From positions 124,001-188,000 of the forward strand of contig CAIQIA010000027.1 of assembly GCA_903871775.1 (NCBI GenBank): DNA of 64,000 nt, given 5' to 3'. Position numbers and translations under genes: made by a program. Below are positions 51,375-58,839 of this stretch, one piece after another. The notes below the pieces were generated by a model. It worked only from the letters and a program-made list of their open reading frames with translations, was not told the origin of the DNA and did no database searches. How positions within the stretch are numbered: the stretch's first letter is position 1; every line of letters begins with the position of its first letter. This DNA comes from an uncultured cyanobacterium. Lineage in GTDB: Bacteria > Cyanobacteriota > Cyanobacteriia > PCC-6307 > Cyanobiaceae.

Positions 51375-51856
51375 TTCCTGTCCCGGCTTCCACCGTTTCT
51401 GAGTCCATGGACCCCGCCATCCGCCGGCAGCTGCTCGACGCCGCCCGGGCGGAGGCCGAGCGGGGCTGGCAGGAAGGGGGCATTCCCATCGGCGCCGTGC
51501 TGGCCCAGGAGGACGGCACGATCGTCGCCAGGGGGCACAACGGTCGGGTTCAGAATGGTGATCCCACGTCCCACGGCGAGACCCAGTGCATCCGCAACGC
51601 CGGCCGGCGTCGCGACTGGAAGGATCTCACCCTGGTGACAACGCTCTCCCCCTGTCCGATGTGTGCCGGAACCGCCGTGCTGCTCGGATTCCGGCGGGTG
51701 CTGATCGGCGAACGCCGCAGCTTCGAGGGGGCGGAGTCGTGGCTGCTGCAGGCCGGCATTGAGGTCGACTGCCTGGATGACCCCGCCTGCCTGGCGCTGA
51801 TGACCCGCATGCAGGCCGAGAAACCCGACCTGTGGGCCGAGGACATCGGCCATTGA
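51371..51856 (+). CDS. Cytosine/nucleoside deaminase, yeast FCY1-like
   Basis: EGGIPIGAVLAQEDGTIVARGHNGRVQNGDPTSHGETQCIRNAGR...TLVTTLSPCPMCAGTAVLLG...KPDLWAEDIGH; GTG start. Confidence 0.88.
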   Translation: MIPVPASTVSESMDPAIRRQLLDAARAEAERGWQEGGIPIGAVLAQEDGTIVARGHNGRVQNGDPTSHGETQCIRNAGRRRDWKDLTLVTTLSPCPMCAGTAVLLGFRRVLIGERRSFEGAESWLLQAGIEVDCLDDPACLALMTRMQAEKPDLWAEDIGH

Positions 51857-54363
51857 TCCGGCCTCTGCGATGGCCTCGGTTCCGGCACGGGCTGCGGCTT
51901 CTGGATGTGCTTGCCCTGGCCTCCAGCCTGCAGCTGGCCCTGGTCTCCCTCGGTGTCGGCACCATTGCGTACATCAACGGCCATCGCTCGGTGCAGCTGC
52001 TGGCCCGGCAGTTGGGGGCCTCGATCGCCGATCAGGTGGACCTGCAGCTCGATGGGGTGCTGGAGGCCCCACGGTTGATCAACCGGCTGAACGATCAGGC
52101 GATCCTCAGCGGCCAGCTTGATCCCGAGAACTTTCCAGCCCTTGAACGGTTGTTCTTCGAGCAGATCAGCCTCTTCCCGGTGGGTTACATCAACTACGGC
52201 AACGAGAACGGTGACTACCTCGGGATCCAGCGGCTCGATGACGGCCACCTGCTGGTCAACGAAATGCGTCAGCGCCAGGCCCCCAACCGCCAGAGCGTGT
52301 ATGAGATCACATCCGCCGGCCGCGGGCGGCAACCGCTGAAGGTGATCGAACCGATCGGCACGGCGCGGGAAGAGCCCTGGTACTGGCAAACGGTCAGAGC
52401 CAACCGACCGATCTGGAGCTCGATCTACCAGTGGGATGACAATCCCCGGGTGCTGTCGGTCTCCTTCAACCAGCCGGTGCGCGATCCCCGCAGCGGTCGC
52501 CTGAAGGGTGTCATCGGCGTTGACGTGATCCTGACCCAGCTGAGCACCTTCCTGCAGCGGCTCTGGGGACAACGGCCGGGCATGGTGCTGGTGCTGGAAC
52601 ACGACGGCCGTCTCGTGGCCAGCTCCCGGCCGGCCATGGTGCTCACAGGCAGCCATGGCGGTCCAGCACGTCGTGTGCGGATCGACGAGAGCAACGACCC
52701 CCTGGTGCAGCGCTTGGCGGGGCTGCTCTTCAGCCGCACCGCTGACGGCAGCCTGCGGCTGCAGGGTGCCTGGGGCCATGGCAGGGAGCAGCTCGAGTTC
52801 AGCGAGGGCAACCGGTCGGTGTTCGTGGAGACGATGGGCTGGAGCGACGGCCTGGGCCTGGACTGGCTCGTGCTGGTCGTCATCCCCCAGGAAGGTCTGC
52901 AAGGCGTCGAAGCCCAGGGCACCCGCCTGGCCGTTGCCCTTTGCGTACTGGCTCTGCTGGTGGCGATCGTGATCACCCAGAGGCTCAACCGCTGGATCCT
53001 GCGCCCGCTCGAACAGCTGACCGCCACCTCCCGCCATCTCACCGAAGCGGTGAGTGCCGACGGCCGCGATCCCCTGGTCTTTCAACCTCAGCTGCCGGCC
53101 GCCAGCCCCCAGGAAGTGCAGACGCTGGCCGAGGTGCTGGCGGCCCTCGTGCAGCTTCTGAACGATCAGATGGGGGCTCTGATGCGATCCGGTGCCGAGC
53201 TGGCCCAGGAAGTGCAACGCCGCTCCCAGGCCCTCGATCTCTCCCTGCGCAGCGAACAGAAGGCCCTGGCCAGTGCCCAGCTGCGCCAGTCGGTGCTGGC
53301 CCGGCTCAGCCACGAGCTGCGGACGCCGCTCACCAGCGTGCTCGGCTACACCCGGCTGGCCCTGAAGCAGGACCTCCCCGACCGGGTGCGTGAGTATCTC
53401 GACACCATCGATGGAGCGGCACGCGAGATGCTCAAGCTCACCGAAGACTTCCTGGACCTCTCACGGCTGGAGTCGGGACGGGTGCAGCTCGAGGCGCTCC
53501 CATTCGCCCTGGAGGAACTGGTCGAGGACGTGATCGACCTGGTCTCCCTGCAGGCCCAGGTGAAGGGTCTGACCATGGTGGTGAGCATCGGGCCGGATGT
53601 GGCCCCCTGGTGGATCGGCGACGCGGCCCGTCTGCGGCAGGTGCTGGTGAACCTGCTGGTGAATGCCATCAAGTTCACCCAGGCTGGAGCGGTGATCCTG
53701 CGCATCGACCAGGACAGGGCGGGGAAAGCTCCCCTGCGGTTCGAGGTCCGTGACAGCGGCATCGGCATGGATGCCGAACAACAGACCCGGGTGTTCGAAG
53801 CCTGGACCCAGGCAGACCCCTCCACAAGCCGTCGCTTCGGTGGCTCCGGCCTCGGACTGGCCATCTGCCGCGAACTGGTGCAGCTCATGGGCGGTGGTCT
53901 CGAGCTCCAGAGCCAGCCGGGGGTGGGAACCACGATCTCCTTTTCCCTCCCCTGCCCCACCGGCCCCCGACGGGAAGCGGACGCCTGGCGGGACCCGCCG
54001 CCGGCACCCGCGGGGATGGTGATCGAACTGGTCGGGGACCTCGATCCCGAAGAGGTGGCGGTGCTGCAGAACTGGCTCAGGGTCGGGGGGTGGCCCCCTC
54101 TGCGCTTGGGGGCCCAGGGGCCTCCGGCAACGCTGCTGCTGCTGGTGCTCGGCGGACCTATGGGGGCCGCAGGCGCACTGGCGAGACGACAGCGGGAACG
54201 CCTTGGCCCTGATGGACGGCTGCTGGCCCTCGTCCGTCGCCTGGACGCCGACGCCTATCTGGAGGTGGCTGGGGCCCCCTGGGACGGAATCATCGAGCGG
54301 CCACTGCTGCTGCGGCGCTGGAACGAAGTCCTGCAGAGAACATTCGGGGGCTCACCGCGGTGA
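51832..54363 (+). CDS. dCache-like sensor histidine kinase with degenerate C-terminal receiver
   Basis: TM-flanked extracellular domain, HAMP, ARLSHELRTPLTSVLGYTRLAL, GSGLGLAICRELVQLMGG, then a REC-like fold without phospho-Asp; start possibly downstream of 51832. Confidence 0.9.
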   Translation: MGRGHRPLIRPLRWPRFRHGLRLLDVLALASSLQLALVSLGVGTIAYINGHRSVQLLARQLGASIADQVDLQLDGVLEAPRLINRLNDQAILSGQLDPENFPALERLFFEQISLFPVGYINYGNENGDYLGIQRLDDGHLLVNEMRQRQAPNRQSVYEITSAGRGRQPLKVIEPIGTAREEPWYWQTVRANRPIWSSIYQWDDNPRVLSVSFNQPVRDPRSGRLKGVIGVDVILTQLSTFLQRLWGQRPGMVLVLEHDGRLVASSRPAMVLTGSHGGPARRVRIDESNDPLVQRLAGLLFSRTADGSLRLQGAWGHGREQLEFSEGNRSVFVETMGWSDGLGLDWLVLVVIPQEGLQGVEAQGTRLAVALCVLALLVAIVITQRLNRWILRPLEQLTATSRHLTEAVSADGRDPLVFQPQLPAASPQEVQTLAEVLAALVQLLNDQMGALMRSGAELAQEVQRRSQALDLSLRSEQKALASAQLRQSVLARLSHELRTPLTSVLGYTRLALKQDLPDRVREYLDTIDGAAREMLKLTEDFLDLSRLESGRVQLEALPFALEELVEDVIDLVSLQAQVKGLTMVVSIGPDVAPWWIGDAARLRQVLVNLLVNAIKFTQAGAVILRIDQDRAGKAPLRFEVRDSGIGMDAEQQTRVFEAWTQADPSTSRRFGGSGLGLAICRELVQLMGGGLELQSQPGVGTTISFSLPCPTGPRREADAWRDPPPAPAGMVIELVGDLDPEEVAVLQNWLRVGGWPPLRLGAQGPPATLLLLVLGGPMGAAGALARRQRERLGPDGRLLALVRRLDADAYLEVAGAPWDGIIERPLLLRRWNEVLQRTFGGSPR

Positions 54364-54774
54364 ACGGATCGCGTCCAACAGATAAGTGGACGCGGGACGA
54401 CCAGGACGACGGACCATGGACGGTGAGGGGGACGCCCCCGGACGTCGCTGGCGACGCTGACCGAGCAGCAGGCGGCTCAGACGCAACACACCGCCGAGCA
54501 TCAGCAGCAGACCGGCCACCGCCAGCAGGATCAGCAGCAGGGCACCGCTCAGCTGCAGCAGGCCGGAGCTGAGCTGCAGCAGGCCCATGGTGATGTTGCC
54601 CAGGGCGGTGCTGAAATAGAGCAGCGTGTCGAGGCGGCTGGGGAGCTGGCTGAGGCCGAAGAGCACGCCGCCGCCGGCGAGCAGCCAGGCGACACCCATC
54701 ACCATCAGCCCGAGGCCACCGCTGCGGCGGGGGCGGGCGCCGGAAGGTCGGCGGTGGCTGCGAATGGCCTGCAT
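54352..54774 (-). CDS. Hypothetical membrane protein (about 140 aa)
   Basis: MQAIRSHRRPSGARPRRSGGLGLMVMGVAWLLAGGGVLFGLSQLPSRLDTLLYFSTALGNITMGLLQLSSGLLQLSG... Confidence 0.65.
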   Translation of the reverse strand: MQAIRSHRRPSGARPRRSGGLGLMVMGVAWLLAGGGVLFGLSQLPSRLDTLLYFSTALGNITMGLLQLSSGLLQLSGALLLILLAVAGLLLMLGGVLRLSRLLLGQRRQRRPGASPSPSMVRRPGRPASTYLLDAIRSPR

Positions 54775-54805
54775 GCCTGCCAAGCTATCGATCCAGCGGC
54801 TCTGG

Positions 54806-55081
54806 TCAATCCACAACGGGACTGTCCGTCGGCTGATCCAGATAGCCGGCATACCGCAGCCAGCGTTCGAATTCCTCGATCACCAGTTCGTTGGGACAGT
54901 CCACAAGATTCAGTCCCCTGACGGTGCAGTCCCCCTGGCCGGAATGATGGAGGCTGATGGTGAAGTCGTCACCGCTGAGGCCGCAGACCTCGGGATCACT
55001 GCGGACGACCACGTCGAGCTGGGCGCCGAGGCGGATGATGCGCCGGCGCAGCCGACCCCAGGAGGCGGAGGTGGTCCTCAT
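54806..55081 (-). CDS. Conserved hypothetical protein, 91 aa, coupled to DUF4335 gene
   Basis: [54 protein letters not shown]...LVIEEFERWLRYAGYLDQ; ATGA junction. Confidence 0.7.
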   Translation of the reverse strand: MRTTSASWGRLRRRIIRLGAQLDVVVRSDPEVCGLSGDDFTISLHHSGQGDCTVRGLNLVDCPNELVIEEFERWLRYAGYLDQPTDSPVVD

Positions 55082-55752
55082 CGAGGCGGTGCCGCAGGGG
55101 TCGATGGCGCCCCCTGGGTGGCGGGCGGAGCCCCTGGGGTGGCGGGCCGGGGCAGGGGCACCAGGCTGGCCAGCGCAGCGGTCAGCAGCAGGCTGGCAGC
55201 GGCGGCCGTCGGAGCCAGCAGCCGTTGGGGCAAGGGTGTGGTGCGGGGGAGATCACGGCGGGGGAGAGGCCGTGCCGCCGGAGGCGCCAACGGCAGCCCG
55301 ATCCGTGGATCGTGCAGCATCTGGTCCAGGCACTGGGTGAGATCGGCCAGCTCGGCACTGTCGAGGGTCAGCCGCAGGGGCGGGGTGTCGGGCTGGCTGC
55401 TGTGGACCGTGAGCCGGTGGCCCCCCTCGTGGGGTTCGATCTCGACTCGCTGCCCTTCGCTGCCACAGGGCCTCGGGCTGCTGCTGATCAGCCGCCTGAC
55501 GTAGGTGAGCACCACCTCCAGCAGCCCCTGGAGATGGTCGAGGCGTCCCTCGAGGGTGGCCTGCTGTCCGATGGCCAGTTCCCAGCGGGTGAGGATGCCC
55601 AGGCGCTGGCCCCCCTCGGGGGCGGTCTCGGGATCCCGGGTCACATCGGGCAGACCGAAGAGGTCCAGCCGGGCACTGCTCTGTTCGAAGCGCAGCCGCA
55701 GGGGGGCGCCGGCGGGGCCGCCGAGGCTGAAAAGAGAGCTGAACTGGGTCAT
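55078..55752 (-). CDS. DUF4335 family protein with C-terminal TM
   Basis: [16 protein letters not shown]-type region ([16 protein letters not shown]), [24 protein letters not shown]; Pro/Ala-rich TM tail. Confidence 0.75.
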   Translation of the reverse strand: MTQFSSLFSLGGPAGAPLRLRFEQSSARLDLFGLPDVTRDPETAPEGGQRLGILTRWELAIGQQATLEGRLDHLQGLLEVVLTYVRRLISSSPRPCGSEGQRVEIEPHEGGHRLTVHSSQPDTPPLRLTLDSAELADLTQCLDQMLHDPRIGLPLAPPAARPLPRRDLPRTTPLPQRLLAPTAAAASLLLTAALASLVPLPRPATPGAPPATQGAPSTPAAPPR

Positions 55753-56342
55753 CGCTGGGCGTCCCGCAGGCTGGCCTCCAGCCGCGCTGCACCCCCGGGA
55801 CCGGCGGACAGCAGCAGCGACTCCACGATGGCGCGCCGCAGACCCTCCCCCTCGCTGTCGTCGAGGAGCTGGCGCACGGCACCGCGGCGCACATTGAACC
55901 GTTCACGCACAAGGTCGCTGAACCGTTCCCGGAACAGGGTCCAGCGCTGGGCCGTGAGCTCGGCAGGCTCCCGGCTGGAGACGAGCTGCCGCAGAAGGGG
56001 GTAGACGCGCTGGGCCAGGGTGCAGACCAGGGTGATCAGGGCCTGGGCTTCATCGGTGCCCAGCTGACCCCGGCGGCTCGCCACCCGCAGGGGGTTGCGG
56101 CAGCGGCTGCGCCAGAGGCTGACCCGATCGGGGAACTGCTCGCTGAGCCCAAGCTGGTCGCAGCACCAGACCATGGCCTCACTGCCATGGAGATCGAGGG
56201 CCTCGATGGCCAGCAACAGCAGATCGAGGCGTTCGAGACCCCGGCGGGGCAACGGTCGCTCCGACCAGGGGGCAGCGGCGGAGGCGGTCAAGAGGGAAGG
56301 GCGTTGGCTGCGATGATGGCAGGTGTGCAGGGCCCGCGTCAT
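55749..56342 (-). CDS. DUF3038 family protein
   Basis: [28 protein letters not shown]...[20 protein letters not shown]. Confidence 0.78.
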   Translation of the reverse strand: MTRALHTCHHRSQRPSLLTASAAAPWSERPLPRRGLERLDLLLLAIEALDLHGSEAMVWCCDQLGLSEQFPDRVSLWRSRCRNPLRVASRRGQLGTDEAQALITLVCTLAQRVYPLLRQLVSSREPAELTAQRWTLFRERFSDLVRERFNVRRGAVRQLLDDSEGEGLRRAIVESLLLSAGPGGAARLEASLRDAQR

Positions 56343-56357
56343 CCCCCTGCCTGCTCC

Positions 56358-56909
56358 ATGAACAGCGACCTGAGCCCCACTCCCCCCCTGGATGAGCGGC
56401 TGCGGGCCGTGGTGCGCACCATTCCTGACTTTCCGAAGCCCGGGATTCTGTTTCGCGATCTGACGCCGCTGATGCGGGATCCGCAGATCTGGAAGCTCAC
56501 CCTGGAGGGCCTGGCCGACAGGGTCGATCCCCTCAACGCCGATCTGATCGTGGGCATCGAGGCCCGGGGTTTCCTGGTCGGCAATGCCCTGGCGCTTGTG
56601 CTGGGCCGCGGTTTCGTGCCCGTGCGCAAGCCCGGCAAGCTCCCCGGAATGATCGAAGGCCTCGACTACGACCTGGAGTACGGCAGCGACCGGCTGGAGA
56701 TCCAGAGCGGGGCCCTGGAACCGGGCCAGAAGGTGCTGGTGGTCGACGATCTGCTGGCCACCGGCGGCACGGCGGCCGCCTGCGCCTCCCTGGTCCAGCG
56801 GGTCGGCGGAGAGGTGGTGGGCTACGGCTTTCTGGCCGAACTGACCGCTCTCGGCGGCCGCGGCCGACTGCCTGGACCGGCGTCGGTCGAGTCGTTGCTG
56901 CTTTACTGA
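56358..56909 (+). CDS. apt: Adenine phosphoribosyltransferase
   Basis: [55 protein letters not shown] 56358. Confidence 0.96.
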   Translation: MNSDLSPTPPLDERLRAVVRTIPDFPKPGILFRDLTPLMRDPQIWKLTLEGLADRVDPLNADLIVGIEARGFLVGNALALVLGRGFVPVRKPGKLPGMIEGLDYDLEYGSDRLEIQSGALEPGQKVLVVDDLLATGGTAAACASLVQRVGGEVVGYGFLAELTALGGRGRLPGPASVESLLLY

Positions 56910-56923
56910 TCCACTGAGCAGTT

Positions 56924-57133
56924 CTACTGACGGTCCTGCCAGTCGTAGACGCGATCCAGCTGCACCAGACTGATCAGGCCGAAACGCCAGAGTGTGACGG
57001 GTAGCGGTGCCTGCTCCTGCACCGCCTGACGCAGACCGAGGGCCAGGGCGTCATCGCTCAGGCCGATGTCACGCCGCAGGAAGTCCACCAACGCCGTGGA
57101 GGGGACGGGTTGTGGCGACGTGGTGATCACCAT
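56924..57133 (-). CDS. DUF2949 family protein
   Basis: MVITTSPQPVPSTALVDFLRRDIGLSDDALALGLRQAVQEQAPLPVTLWRFGLISLVQLDRVYDWQ. Confidence 0.78.
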   Translation of the reverse strand: MVITTSPQPVPSTALVDFLRRDIGLSDDALALGLRQAVQEQAPLPVTLWRFGLISLVQLDRVYDWQDRQ

Positions 57134-57274
57134 GGACTGAAACCAGCAGGCAGAGAACGGAGAACTGGGAACGACCGACCCGTCGCGGGGAGACCCGTGG
57201 CGACGGAAGGCTGGACAGCGACGGAAAAAGAACGGTCTGGCCACGAGTGTGGCCGCCCGGTCCGCCGTTGTCCG

Positions 57275-58465
57275 TTAAGCACGTCTGAAGAGAGGTGATT
57301 GTTCTCCCCTGGGACTCCCACTGTCAAGACCCCCCGGCAGAGAACCCAGGGGCACAGGGCCCCGGCTGGCGGCGGCAAGGGCCAGACGACGCAACGGCGC
57401 CGAGAGGGCCAGGGCCCCCAGGCCCAGCCGCCGCAAGGGCAGCAACGGCAGCGAACGGTTCGAGAACAGGCGGATGAGCAGGTCGGTGGCTGCGAGGGTG
57501 AGCAACGCATCGACCCAGCGGCGGCGGGCATAACGCCTGGGCAGGGCCTCGATGGGGCGCGCTCCGGCGGCCACGGCCGCGGCCTCCTGCCAGAGCACCG
57601 CCACGTCACGCCAGCAGAGGTTCAGGCCCTGGCCCCCCACCGGATGGCAGCGGTGGCCGCTCTCGCCGCAGAGCAGGGCCCGGCCCCTGGCCAGACGACC
57701 GGCCAGCCGGCAGGCCACCGGAAAGCTGGCGGGAGGCTCCAGCAGCTGGCTGGCCAGCAGACCCGGCGGCAGGGCGGCAGCGAGGGCCTCGAGGAATGCG
57801 GTTTCACCAAGGCCCTGGCGGTGCTGACAGGCGGTGATCGGACCACTCCAGACCACCTGCGCCCTGCCCCCGCCAAGGGGAAGCACCGCCAGGGGACCTT
57901 CGGGGCGGAACACCTCCCAGGCGGTGGCGGGGGTCGCCCCCACCAGCTGGACCTGACAGGTGAGGCAGCCCTGGCGGTAATCCCAGCCGGGGTAGCCGAT
58001 GCCGAGGGCATCGCGGGCCCTGGAGCCGGCGCCCTCGCAGTGCACCTGCAGGTCGGTGGGCTGGGAGGGTCGTTCGGGGTCGCCAAGAAGCAGCTGCAGC
58101 CCGTCGGCTGAGGCACAGCGCCGCAGCAGCAGATCCATCAGGGGGCGATGGTCCAGCACCCAGCCGATGGCGGCGTCGCCATCGCTGAACAGCACCTCCG
58201 CTGCGCCGCAGGCATGGTCAGACAGCAGCAGACGCTGGAACGGCTGAAGATGCGGAAGCAACCCCTCCCAGAGCCCCAGGGACTGGAGCAGGCAGCGGGT
58301 GGACTGGGTGAGGGCGTAGGCCCGGGCACGTTGGGCCAGGGCCGAAGCTGGTGCGGGATCGTGCAGCACCACCCGCCAGCCGCTGGCGACCAGGGCCAGG
58401 GCCGCGACGCATCCCGTGGGGCCGGCTCCACTGACGAGGACACTGGGGGCAACGGGCAAGGCCAC
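57275..58465 (-). CDS. UbiH/Coq6-family FAD-dependent monooxygenase
   Basis: VLVSGAGPTGCVAALALVASGWRVVLHD; GHRCHPVGGQGLNLCWRDV; GTG start at 58465. Confidence 0.9.
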   Translation of the reverse strand: MALPVAPSVLVSGAGPTGCVAALALVASGWRVVLHDPAPASALAQRARAYALTQSTRCLLQSLGLWEGLLPHLQPFQRLLLSDHACGAAEVLFSDGDAAIGWVLDHRPLMDLLLRRCASADGLQLLLGDPERPSQPTDLQVHCEGAGSRARDALGIGYPGWDYRQGCLTCQVQLVGATPATAWEVFRPEGPLAVLPLGGGRAQVVWSGPITACQHRQGLGETAFLEALAAALPPGLLASQLLEPPASFPVACRLAGRLARGRALLCGESGHRCHPVGGQGLNLCWRDVAVLWQEAAAVAAGARPIEALPRRYARRRWVDALLTLAATDLLIRLFSNRSLPLLPLRRLGLGALALSAPLRRLALAAASRGPVPLGSLPGGLDSGSPRGEQSPLFRRA

Positions 58466-58500
58466 AAAAAAATCCCACGGCGGAAAGTCTGCCGTGGGAT
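58466..58500 (-). terminator. Rho-independent terminator of the hli gene
   Basis: Minus strand ATCCCACGGC-AGACTTTCC-GCCGTGGGAT-TTTTTT: perfect 10-bp stem plus U-tract. Confidence 0.95.
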
Positions 58501-58521
58501 CAAGGTCAGCTGTGGCTGGAA

Positions 58522-58791
58522 TCAGCCCAGGCCGAGGAGACCGCGGGTGAAGGCTTCGCCGCCCAGGGCAAACTCGGTGGCCAGCAGGGCGATGAAGCCG
58601 AGCATGGCCATGCGGCCGTTGAGCTTTTCGGCCCGCTCATGGAAGCCCCAGCCGTTCTCGGCACTCACGACCTGCATGCGGGGCTCGGCAGCAAAAGCGT
58701 TGAGGCGACCGCCGTCTTCGGTGGTGACGGTGGCGCCGCGGATCACGGAGGGGGAAGAAGAGGCCACGGCAGATCCTGAAACTTTGTACAT
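58522..58791 (-). CDS. High light-inducible protein (HLIP/SCP)
   Basis: [42 protein letters not shown]; real start may be GTG 58767. Confidence 0.93.
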   Translation of the reverse strand: MYKVSGSAVASSSPSVIRGATVTTEDGGRLNAFAAEPRMQVVSAENGWGFHERAEKLNGRMAMLGFIALLATEFALGGEAFTRGLLGLG

Positions 58792-58839
58792 CGTAACACG
58801 ATGTTTCGGATTGTGAAGCCCTGCCCCCTTTTTCCGCCT

